Position numbers and translations under genes: made by a program
Part shown: positions 43,301 to 51,381 of the stretch, one piece after another
Layout: every line of letters starts with the position of its first letter
Numbering within the stretch: position 1 is the stretch's first letter
The notes under the pieces: model-generated
What the model was told of the DNA's origin: nothing
Seen by the model: the letters and a program-made list of their open reading frames with translations, nothing else
Database searches by the model: none
DNA from: Lumbricus terrestris
Lineage: Eukaryota > Annelida > Clitellata > Crassiclitellata > Lumbricidae
Assembly (NCBI GenBank): GCA_949752735.1
Contig: OX457041.1
Span: 26,671,576-26,735,575, forward strand
Direction of reading: 5' to 3'
DNA: 64,000 nt

Positions 43301-46243
43301 GCTTCTCTGTTTTATCAGTATTGATTAAATGATTTATTTAGTGCTAATTTCAAAATCCCATTTGGATGTCAGGCAAGAATTATGTCCTCAGTTGTTTTCA
43401 GTATGCGATAAGAGAAAGAAATAGGTCCTCCATAAAGCTGGAAATTGTGAAGTCTAAAGATGTGGACTATTGTTCTAAGAGACATAATTATATACATCAT
43501 TTAGTGTTAGTATGGAGCAAACAGTTGGTTGTTTGAAGTTGAAGTTTGTCTTTGCAGGATTTATCGTCATCTGTTTTGTGTTTTTGCAGAGTTTAGGTTT
43601 AAGATTTCACTTTCGTGAGATTTGTATATTGAATGTATTTTGATTTTGTGATTATTTACATTTCTGAAATTCTATTTATTTGCTTGCTTTTTGCATGCTT
43701 GCACAGCCTGCAGGTTGTCAGCACAAGTGTTGGGGGAATTCCTGAAGTCCTACCTGCCCATCTGATTCGATTGGCTGAACCAAGTGCAACAGGTGGCTTT
43801 AAGTCTTATATAAATCTAATTTGTCTAGTAGAATTCAGAATCCATTTGAAATATCCAGCCAAAACAGATTTCCAGTACTATGTTTCTTGTGTTTGTAATA
43901 TAAATAATCATATGTAATATAATTATAATTATTCCTTCAACGGATACAGACGAAATTTCATCAAGGTTTGAATTCTTGCAAGTTACTACGTTTACATTTG
44001 AACTGATTCTTGAGATCATGTTTTTTTTACCGTTCCCACCTGTTGTAAAGTGCCGCTGACATCTGCATCCTCGTCTCGCAACTTAAAAGCCAATGCATAC
44101 CTGTTTAAACTGATATATTTTTCTTTATTTCTCAATAGTTCATTGCTTTCATTTTGCTGTACACATGTAGCTGTTTAATGAATCAAGCTGAGTAGCAAGC
44201 AGTGTGTCATGCTGGTGGAGACATGATGATAATAAACAATTGTTTAATAAAAATTGAAGCTGCCTCTGAATTGTTGTGAGCATGTCTACTTAGATGTAAC
44301 TCTTAGTTAAATTATTCTGTTGGATTAGAAAAAATATCTAAAAGTGGCATTTCTCAAAGAATGTACCATAGTAGGATGGTACTATGGATTAGATAAGAAA
44401 TTTCTTAGAAGTTGTGTTACCTAATTGCCTACTTTTGCATGTAACAGATCTGATCAGTGCTCTGCACCTGGCCATAGAGGATCGACAGAATGGGAAGGTA
44501 CTTTCCCCTGAGGCAGCCCATGACTGGATCCGCAAGACCTACACATGGCAGAACGTAGCTGCAAGAACTGAAGTCGTCTATAACAAAATCTCAGCTGCGG
44601 AAGAAGTCAGTCTGGCTGATCGGATGGTGAGGTAAGACATGGATGATCTCGACTAGGTGTTGTCAGGTATGGTAACTAAGAGAAAGTAAGGTAATGTGAG
44701 GATGCACAGCAAGATAACGCAAGTAAAGTAAGGTAAAATTGGACATGGAAAGGTAAATTGGGTAATAAAGGTGACGTAGGTACAGTGATGTAGTAGATGA
44801 GATAATGCAGTGGTTCCCAACATTTTTTTACTTTTGGGCCACTTTTTGTAAGTTTGAGGACACGAGGGCCACTTTTTCTTAGTTGAAAGACATTAGGGGG
44901 CCACAGGGCTACAATTTAATTAGCTAAGAGCACATTAAATTGCTATAATTGAATCAAAATAGAATATTTCATGCTATTTATAGATGTAAAAATAAAAATA
45001 ATTAGCAGGAAATAATTACATGTTCTATCCTGCATAAATTGCCAATTTTCTCATAAATTTTTGTTAATTCTTTGAGAGATGAGGGCCATTATTTTTTAGG
45101 CCTGGCAGGCCACTTTTGGCCCGTGGGCTACGGGTTGGGAACCACTAAGATAATGTAAGGTGAGGTATGTAATGTAAAGTAAATGGATGGAGGGAGAGCA
45201 GAAGGCAGCAAAGACGTTGAAGTAGTCTCACAAGTGATGAAAGTGGAAGACAGAGAGAGGCAGAGATAGAGAGATCAAATCATTTGTAGTTATTGTTTTC
45301 TCATTTAAAGATGTGTTGAAGTATTTAAAGTGTTCACTTGTTGTCTTTTTGTAGGTACAACAAGTGTGGTTTGGTGGCAGGCAAAATCTTTGTCTTAATT
45401 GCTGCCCTTAATTACCTATTTCTTATTTTTGTCACCTGGCTCTCGCCTGCTCAGGTAAGTGTACATTTCCTATTCGCTTTAGTGCATAAATTAGCATGTT
45501 AAATAGACATCTGAAGCCATGATGTAACCATACGACAGAATGTTTTTTGCTGTGTTAGATAGCTTAGTGCATAAAAATTTATTATTTGTATGATATAATA
45601 TGCTCATTGAGATTGTAGACCATAGTGTGGTGGCTGTTGGTTTTACTAAATACTGAGATTGTACACCATCGTGTGGTTAGCATGTGGCTCTTCTAGACAT
45701 TAAGATTGTTCACCATAGTGTCTTTAACACTGTTTTACTAGACATTGAGATTGTACACCAAAGTGTGGTTAGGGGGCTTTTTATAAGTTACGCACACAAG
45801 TTAAAAATGTTTAGCTAGAAACATGATGTTTAGTGATATAAAATTGTAGCCTAGGGTTAAATAACTGCTTTATATGTGACTTTAAAGAATTAGCTTTTGT
45901 AAGGTGGAGAGGTGTTAGAGAAGCTTGTCTGTACGTTTGCAATGGGAGACCAAAAATGTACGTGGGGGAGATCGAAAATACGAATTTTTTTGGTAAGTAA
46001 TGCATATGATGGACCTTAAGCAGTTGGTTTTAATACTGGATATTCTTACACTCGTTAAGCGAACTTGTATGTAAACAAACCACTAATATCTATACTCACT
46101 TGTTGAAATAGCCAAGCTTGGATTACCTAATATTTTATGTGCTTGTCTGGTTTCTCTTTTCGTAGAGCATTGATATTGCTGTTGATTGTCGAAAACTGAG
46201 AGAGCTGAAAACTTCAAAAGTGCACAACAAACAGTCTTGCTAG
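35825..46243 (+). CDS. PIGA: PIGA: GPI-GlcNAc transferase catalytic subunit (complete from internal-type start)
   Basis: PIGA is the GT4 glycosyltransferase that adds GlcNAc from UDP-GlcNAc to phosphatidylinositol on the cytosolic face of the ER, the first step of GPI-anchor synthesis. Eleven exons join in phase: 35825-35980, 36867-36989, 39070-39245, 39913-40028, 40463-40570, 42079-42185, 43152-43234, 43707-43792, 44448-44631, 45355-45454 and 46166-46243, giving 438 residues. The start [16 protein letters not shown] matches the conserved internal Met (residue 37) of human PIGA; exon 1 begins one base earlier at 35824, so a short upstream coding exon is possible. Hallmarks are [17 protein letters not shown], the E-x7-E motif at Glu277/Glu285 ([10 protein letters not shown]) and a C-terminal membrane segment at about 391-409. 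The tail after it is only about 28 residues, shorter than in human. Introns carry three hAT insertions and a 22-bp minisatellite, none in coding sequence. Confidence 0.95.
36867..36989 (+). CDS. PIGA: PIGA exon B
   Basis: Acceptor GTGATTTTAG, donor TCA|GTAAGT, 41 codons in phase 0, [12 protein letters not shown] to DIVHGHS. It matches the human segment starting VYYLPL. Confidence 0.93.
37225..37317. repeat. (GAT)n microsatellite in PIGA intron
   Basis: About 28 GAT units right after a LINE-like tail GAGGGTGCTATATAAAAATT, which may have seeded it. Confidence 0.95.
37599..38949. mobile_element. Non-autonomous hAT (Charlie-like) transposon
   Basis: 1,351 bp with terminal inverted repeats CAGCGGTTCTCAACCT and AGGTTGAGAACCGCTG, then GGGTCG-rich subterminal blocks at both ends. 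Flanked by perfect ACCTAGTG (37591-37598 and 38950-38957). Internal ORFs of 80 and 70 codons (38265-38507 and 38602-38814) are not recognised as transposase. It lies in the PIGA intron between exons B and C. Confidence 0.92.
39070..39245 (+). CDS. PIGA: PIGA exon C
   Basis: Acceptor GTGTGTAG, donor ACCAG|GTATTG; 58 codons plus 2 nt. Contains [16 protein letters not shown] and ICVSHT, the most conserved stretch of the N-terminal Rossmann-like lobe. Confidence 0.95.
39352..39548 (-). mobile_element. tRNA-derived SINE with LINE-like tail, copy 3
   Basis: Same family and orientation: GGTTCAAATCC as a diverged B box, AGTCGGGAGCACTTCTGCGA, then CTTGAAGGGGCGCTATAGC. It lies in the PIGA intron after exon C. 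Confidence 0.75.
39913..40028 (+). CDS. PIGA: PIGA exon D
   Basis: Acceptor TTTCTGTAG, donor AAAA|GTACGT; 1 nt, 38 codons, 1 nt. Contains [10 protein letters not shown] and [17 protein letters not shown]. Confidence 0.95.
40279..40432. repeat. 22-bp minisatellite, exactly 7 units, alternating variants
   Basis: TTAGCTTATTAATTCATTGT GA alternates with a TTTTTAG variant, giving a 44-bp higher-order unit. It ends 30 bp before PIGA exon E. Confidence 0.93.
40463..40570 (+). CDS. PIGA: PIGA exon E
   Basis: Acceptor CTCGTTTCAG, donor ATAG|GTTAGT; 2 nt, 35 codons, 1 nt. Contains [18 protein letters not shown], part of the donor-binding lobe of GT4 enzymes. A 22-bp minisatellite ends 30 bp upstream. 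Confidence 0.95.
40750..41597 (-). mobile_element. Non-autonomous hAT element with transposase remnant and CAGTTA subterminal arrays
   Basis: 848 bp with inverted ends CAGTGTTA and TAACACTG, flanked by perfect CAACCTTG (40742-40749 and 41598-41605). Both subterminal zones are packed with TTTCAGTTACAG words. The centre keeps the 3' end of a hAT transposase on the minus strand. It lies in the PIGA intron between exons E and F. Confidence 0.92.
40999..41349 (-). pseudogene. hAT transposase C-terminal dimerisation domain fragment
   Basis: 116 codons. The stretch [18 protein letters not shown] then [20 protein letters not shown] matches the hAT C-terminal dimerisation domain, with its PAS and ERVFS motifs. 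The catalytic DDE region is absent. It is bounded by the inverted repeats of the element at 40750-41597. Confidence 0.85.
41890..41990 (+). mobile_element. LINE 3' tail fragment in PIGA intron
   Basis: AGAGGCGCTTTATAAATATT followed by AATACAATACAATA fits a LINE tail with a pentanucleotide end. Similar tail relics are near 36480-36520, 42470-42515 and 42545-42590. Confidence 0.45.
42079..42185 (+). CDS. PIGA: PIGA exon F
   Basis: Acceptor CTTTTCTAG, donor CAG|GTTATT; 2 nt plus 35 codons. Contains [19 protein letters not shown], the GT4 sugar-nucleotide binding segment. Confidence 0.95.
43152..43234 (+). CDS. PIGA: PIGA exon G (E-x7-E motif)
   Basis: Acceptor GTCTTTAG, donor TGTGG|GTAAGA; 27 codons plus 2 nt. 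Encodes [18 protein letters not shown] followed by IAIVEAVCC, with the two Glu of the retaining glycosyltransferase E-x7-E motif. Confidence 0.95.
43707..43792 (+). CDS. PIGA: PIGA exon H
   Basis: Acceptor CTTGCACAG, donor ACAG|GTGGCT; 1 nt, 28 codons, 1 nt. Contains [16 protein letters not shown], the acceptor-side loop conserved across PIGA. Confidence 0.95.
44448..44631 (+). CDS. PIGA: PIGA exon I
   Basis: Acceptor ATGTAACAG, donor GTGAG|GTAAGA; 2 nt, 60 codons, 2 nt. Encodes [11 protein letters not shown] to [17 protein letters not shown], matching the YTWRNVAERTEKVYDRV region of human PIGA. Confidence 0.94.
44808..45147. mobile_element. hAT-type MITE in a PIGA intron
   Basis: 340 bp, CAGTGGTTCCCAAC to GTTGGGAACCACTA, with GGCCACTTTT blocks near both ends. 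Flanked by AGATAATG at 44800-44807 and 45148-45155. No ORF. It lies between PIGA exons I and J. Confidence 0.9.
45355..45454 (+). CDS. PIGA: PIGA exon J (membrane segment)
   Basis: Acceptor CTTTTTGTAG, donor CAG|GTAAGT; 1 nt plus 33 codons. A hydrophobic run, [20 protein letters not shown], forms the single ER membrane span. Confidence 0.93.
45595..45775. repeat. Imperfect ~58-bp tandem repeat in PIGA intron
   Basis: GAGATTGTACACCATAGTGT GG recurs about every 58 bp, three to four times, with substitutions. Confidence 0.7.
46166..46243 (+). CDS. PIGA: PIGA exon K (C-terminus)
   Basis: Acceptor CTTTTCGTAG; 25 codons and TAG. Encodes [14 protein letters not shown] then a short basic tail ending QSC, aligning with the human segment starting SIIDVAIDATG. 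No AATAAA was seen shortly downstream. Confidence 0.88.
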   Translation, partial: SIDIAVDCRKLRELKTSKVHNKQSC

Positions 46244-46785
46244 CGTCGTTGTTCTTCTTTTCTTTAAAATGACCATCACTGTCAATAATTAACTAATATG
46301 ATTGTTTTATTGTATAATGAGTTGATTGTATGTTTGGATACTCAGCATCACCTTGTCACACTTCACAGCTATATCTCTATTAATGCACTTCCTACAGTCT
46401 CCTTATGCATTCGTTTTTAACGTCTTTTCACTTACCTATAAGTCTCTGCAATGATCCAATAATTATATTGATTAGCTCTTAATCTTCCAATCGCCCCACT
46501 TTTCCTATTATTCCCTTACGTCGCTTTTGCCTATTCACTGATAGGCCTGCTGATCATTGTATTTTAGAGCTTTAACCGGTCCATATTCCATGCTGTGGTA
46601 CTGCGCCTCTGATCTCCCCAATGGTTACCCAACTGAATTCTGCATATTCTCTATTTCCATCCCTCATGTCATACACTAACCGAGCATCATTGCTTAATAT
46701 CCTCCTCTGTCTTTGCATTCAAAGCTATTAACGTTAAGGCACAACTCTTCAAGAGACCTTCACACGCTCTGTAAACAATCTGCCG

Positions 46786-47119
46786 CAAGGGCGGATACAG
46801 AAATTTTCGAAGGGGGGAGCCAAATTTTCGGTCTTGGGCAGGGAGAAATTTTCGTCTTGGTCGTCAAAAAAACTGATGACCTTTTTTAAAAGTCATTTGT
46901 CTCCAATTTCTAGGAAAAAAGATACCATTTTATTCGCAAAAAGAGTTGACCTTTTTTCTCGTACGGACCTTGTGGTGTGCGGACTTCTTGGGTGTGGATA
47001 GGACTTACGGAATTACTAATTGGGACCACGTCAACTTTCTGAGCCAGAATGGCTGGTCAAAAATAAAGAAATTTCTAAATGGGGCCATGGCCGGATTGCC
47101 CCCCCTGGATCCACCCCTG
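46786..47119. mobile_element. hAT-type MITE, family 2
   Basis: 334 bp with ends CAAGGGCGGATACAG and CTGGATCCACCCCTG, flanked by ATCTGCCG at 46778-46785 and 47120-47127. It contains AAATTTTCG and GTTGACCTTTTTT words shared with the sequences near 23.0 and 33.5 kb. Confidence 0.85.
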
Positions 47120-47466
47120 ATCTGCCGCCTCCCATATCTTTTGAGATAAGCACAACCTGCAGTAGCAGCTGTTCCCTCTTCACTCTCTGATCTCCTTCAA
47201 TGGAATTTACAATCCTACATTAACATCGACTACAACACTATGAAGTGATGCAGGGCTCGTAATTTGATTCTTCCCTGCAAGTAGTTTATAATTAATTAAG
47301 CATAAAATTTTGGGGATTGTGATGCGTTAGTTGGCTGGTGGACTAACTGGTTTCAGATGGTTGATTTTGATAGAATCAGATGATTGGTTAAATCCTGCTG
47401 GGGTTGACTTCTGTAGCACATCCAAATCAGTCGAAAGTATGCACTCGGTAGGCAGACTATTTGAGA

Positions 47467-47905
47467 CATAGATGTAAAAAACGATGGAAACGGAATAAAA
47501 AACGGTAAAAAACGTCGTTTTTTTAAAAACGTCGTTTTTTTCGAAAAAATAAAAAACGACAAAAAAACGATAAAAAACGGAAACGGTAAATAATTTGACT
47601 TTGCTACATCTTAAACCGCATTTTAACCTTGAAAACATTGATTAGGAACCTACTTCACGCAGGCAATCTCTTAAATGATGATGTTAAACGATGAAATAAT
47701 GACTTTAGTTAGCTGAATCATTGAGAGTTGGCGGAAAACATAAGGAATATCAGAAAAAATTAAAATTAAGTAGAATAATAACAGAAAGTAAATGAATAAA
47801 TAAAGTTAAAGAAAAAATAAAAAACGATGGGAAAAATAAAAAACGAAAAAAACGACGTTTTTTGGGAGAGAATAAAAAACGAAAAAAACGTTTTTTACAA
47901 CTATG
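47467..47905. mobile_element. hAT-type MITE, family 3 (AAAAAACG-rich)
   Basis: 439 bp with inverted repeats CATAGATGTAAAAAACG and CGTTTTTTACAACTATG. Flanked by ATTTGAGA at 47459-47466 and 47906-47913. Both subterminal zones are tandem AAAAAACG words in opposite orientation. Confidence 0.87.
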
Positions 47906-48260
47906 ATTTGAGACACGTGTTCAGCGGTGGTGCTACCATAGGTAATTATTTTGACCTCCTATTTTAAACTTGACCTGCTTTATGACCTGCCAATTTGTGC
48001 CAAATATGCATTGAAATCTTTGTATATATATCTTCCTTAGATTTAATTTCTTTGAGCTGCTGAATAAAATTTCCATGACCCTGACGCACCCTGCTGAAAT
48101 TGTTTGTCTGGTGTTGCACACTGCCACGTATTCATAAAATGCAACGAAAGATTACTGATCAACCGAACACCTGTAGAAAGAGCGACGGAGCCAGAGATAT
48201 ACATCAAGCTGATAGTTGACAGAAGATGACAAGGATAGAGAAACCGAGGAACCAAGGCAG

Positions 48261-48261
<1 letters not shown>

Positions 48262-48333
<72 letters not shown>

Positions 48334-48341
48334 CGCGCACG
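48262..48341. repeat. (GT)n(GC)n microsatellite
   Basis: About 33 GT units ending in GCGCGCGCGCGC. Alternating purine-pyrimidine DNA with Z-DNA potential. Confidence 0.95.
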
Positions 48342-48797
48342 TATAGTGGGCAGCTAGCCTAGAAAGAAGTAGGACCTATGTGTTTAGGTGAATAAATAAA
48401 AGTCATTATTATGCTGAACGTCTTCTGTGATAACTAAACAGAAACTATACTGACTGTCCCACACATGCAGCTGGTCTCAACCATTGGATTTCCTTGTAGA
48501 GCAAGCAGCCAACTACAACTGAACTCTCATAGAAGCAGATAATATTATAGACCTATCAGACTATCAGCCATGCTATTGTTAAACTCCGGATGTGTTCTGT
48601 AGAAATGCCCTTAATTATAATCTGACACTGGACTCTTTCGCTATCATATTATAGACCTATCAGACTCTCACAGCTATAGGCCTAAGGCCTATAATCAATC
48701 AATCAATTTCGCGTAAACAATTGAGACTTCAGTCTGGCAAAACGCGGCCTGTTATAATAAGCGATCATCTTGACCTTACTCTAGGGTCTAGGCTAAG

Positions 48798-49965
48798 TGT
48801 AACGTCTCCGTTTTTATGCTTATTTTAGCGGGTAATTGAAAATGTACTGCATTTAAATGATCTGTTCAAAGAGACACCAATTCTTTATAAATGTATGATA
48901 TAATTGAAACTATTAAATACACAATACAATTACGCAATATTCCTATTTACTTATTTGGCGTATCACTAATTATAATTATCTTTTAGCTTATCTGTGCTCC
49001 ACAGTTGAGATATATGACATGTCGTTTCTGTAGTGTAAACGGTCTTGAAATAGTTCTGTAGATTCTCTGTTGATTCACTGAATGAAGATAAGCAACCCCG
49101 TGCTATATTTGAAGAAATAGTTCTGCTGATTCTCCGTAGATTCACTGAATGAAGATAAGCAACCTCGTGCTATATTTGAAGAAATAGTTCTGCTGATTCT
49201 CCGTAGATTCACTGAATGAAGATAAGCAACCTCGTGCTATATTTGAAGAAGGATAATGAGATACTGTCAAGCTGTGGAATCCAGATCGAATACCAGACAA
49301 GACAATATTCAATACTTCCGTAGCATCAAATTATCACACTCCAACCAATGAGAATTTCCTTCCCAATTGAAAATGACCTTGAAATGTCAACCAGAGACAA
49401 CGAGCCCAAAATCGTTTCTCAACACACGAATATCGTCTCACCAACCGTCACGATCACAATGTAGACTTCACGGACGTTAGAGTTCGCAACTTCGAATTTC
49501 TAAATCGCCTCTACTCTCACACGAATGCCTCGTACTGTTTTACGACCAGATACGAGCATAATCATCATCCTCACCATTGAATAAACTTCAAATGAATTGC
49601 CAGCCACAACTGGACAACCATCTTTCTCAATGTTCAAGCAAGGAATCAACCGTTTATGTTGAATTTCAATGACGTGGCTGTTTCCATTCAATTCCCACCG
49701 TTACGCTCATTTCGATGCTTTTTATTGGTTGCGCGTCGATGCAAATGTTTTCACTTACGTAAGCGTCCGTAGTAACCGCTTGACGTCACCATGACTGCCT
49801 CGCTCATGTACGCAAGATTCGTGGTCTCCTAGTTACTAATCCACTAGACGCCAAATTATTAATCTAGATACGCCGACTAAATTATCTAGCTTAACTCCTA
49901 CTTAGAATTAACATATAATATCAGACAAGTTAGTTTGATAGATAATAGCGATTTAATACGCTACA
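48798..49965 (-). repeat. 3' LTR of the retrotransposon
   Basis: 1,168 bp and matches the 5' LTR along its whole length by eye. It contains three 67-bp tandem units at 49048-49248 with motif GATTCACTGAATGAAGATAA, which may be regulatory repeats in the U3 region. Confidence 0.95.
49048..49248. repeat. 67-bp tandem repeat (3 units) inside the LTR
   Basis: Three adjacent 67-bp units; units 2 and 3 are identical and unit 1 differs at a few bases. The same array recurs at 55044-55244 in the other LTR. Confidence 0.9.
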
Positions 49966-50126
49966 AATACCCCTCCTTCAAAAGTCTGTAATCAGGCTTT
50001 ACAATCTCACCTAATTATCTATCAACTAAATTTCTATCAACTTCCTTATTCTATCTTACACAACAATACAACATTACTGAACTTCTTATCTACATTATTA
50101 TAATACATTACTGATATATTTAAGTA
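49966..50126 (-). promoter_or_regulatory. Polypurine tract and short 3' untranslated segment of the retrotransposon
   Basis: Read on the minus strand, GAAGGAGGGG (49970-49979) lies 4 bp from the 3' LTR, where plus-strand DNA synthesis is primed. The rest is AT-rich without an ORF. Confidence 0.75.
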
Positions 50127-51005
50127 CTATGTAATTCCTCTACTCAAATAATCAGACATAACATTATTGCTTCCCTTGATATATCGTATCGTAAAGCAAT
50201 AATTTTGAAGTGCTAGACTCCACCTCATGACTCTCGCATTTCTCATTCTCCCTTCTTTCATGTACTGTAGTCCGCAGTGGTCTGTCTCAATCACAAACTG
50301 CTTTCCACACAAGTACCTGTCAAACCGACTAATTCCCCACATTATCGCTAGACATTCTCTCTCCTCAACTGAATATCTCATCTCTCTTTCCAATAGTTTC
50401 CTACTCGCATATGCAATCGGGTGGTTTATCCCTTCATACTGCTGTATCAGGACACAACCTATTCCTCTTCCTGATGCATCCGTTTGAATCACGAATTCTT
50501 TTTCCAAGTTTGGTAACTTTAATATTGGTGTCTTAGCAAGTGCTGCTTTCAGCTTGCTAAAACTCTCTTCTAATTCTTCGTTCCAATCAAAATTATTAGC
50601 TGCTGACTTCTTTGTCAAATCACTTAATGGTGCCATCAGTTCAGCACAATGGGGAATAAATTTTCTGTAATAATTTATTGCTCCCAAAAAGCTTCTTATT
50701 TGTTTCTTCGTTTTCGGTTGTGGCATCTCCACAATCTTATCTATCGATTCTCCTTTAGGACTAATGTCGTCGTTGTTTAACGTATGACCCAAGAAATCTA
50801 TACGTCCATAGCCTAATGAACATTTCTTTGGTTTCAAAGTCAGGTGAGCATCTCTCACTCTTTGAAAAAACTCTCGTAAAATCTTCATATGTTTAGTCCA
50901 TCCTTCTGTATGAGCTAGTATGTCATCAACATAACTCTCCAGATTCTCGGTTCCATGCAAAATCTTCCTTATCAGTCTGTTATAGCTTGAAGCACTATTT
51001 ACCAA
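50127..51005 (-). CDS. pol: Retrotransposon RT (C-terminal half) and RNase H ORF
   Basis: 292 codons. RT motifs seen are LPFGLVNSASSY (just upstream and across the start), YVDDIL with the catalytic Asp pair, FLGH and FLGAINYYRKFIP in the connection region. RNase H is shown by VIQTDASGRGIGCVL, ASRKLLEREMRYSVEERECL and FVIETDHCGLQY, so it is present to the end. The RT fingers and first palm Asp are missing; homology starts abruptly near 51020 after AT-rich sequence. The ORF ends 160 bp before the LTR, leaving no room for an integrase downstream. It cannot give a full enzyme. Confidence 0.9.
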   Translation of the reverse strand: MVNSASSYNRLIRKILHGTENLESYVDDILAHTEGWTKHMKILREFFQRVRDAHLTLKPKKCSLGYGRIDFLGHTLNNDDISPKGESIDKIVEMPQPKTKKQIRSFLGAINYYRKFIPHCAELMAPLSDLTKKSAANNFDWNEELEESFSKLKAALAKTPILKLPNLEKEFVIQTDASGRGIGCVLIQQYEGINHPIAYASRKLLEREMRYSVEERECLAIMWGISRFDRYLCGKQFVIETDHCGLQYMKEGRMRNARVMRWSLALQNYCFTIRYIKGSNNVMSDYLSRGIT

Positions 51006-51381
51006 TCCAAATGGTAAACGTCTTTTTATTATTCCTTATTATTCAACTTAAAACACTTTATCATTGTACACCTTCTCTCACAAAATAAAACTCATCTACT
51101 TAATTTTAATTTCAAATGATGACTCACTCTCATCTCCTTTCATCGAATTAACTTCGATCAACTTCACTAAAATACTTCTTCTTAACTAGTTTCCTTTTTA
51201 CTTCATCTCTTAACTAATCATCTACAACCCTTTATACTACTAAACTATTTGACTCTTCAGTCCACTTAATGAACTATTCTCAAACTACATAACTACTTAT
51301 TTGAACAATTCAACTCAACTTAAACTTGTATTGTATTTTAATTACAACTGTCTTAACTAACTATCCCGTCTATGGATATAC
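51006..51381 (-). other. Non-coding gap inside the retrotransposon
   Basis: 376 bp, strongly AT-rich, between the gag-protease stop and the RT remnant. No integrase or RT motif is visible in any frame; a deletion joint is expected near 51020. Confidence 0.6.

Noticed and set aside
49500..49691. 63-codon ORF found twice (also 55496-55687)
   Set aside because: It lies inside both LTRs; the duplication is that of the LTR, and no protein family is recognised.
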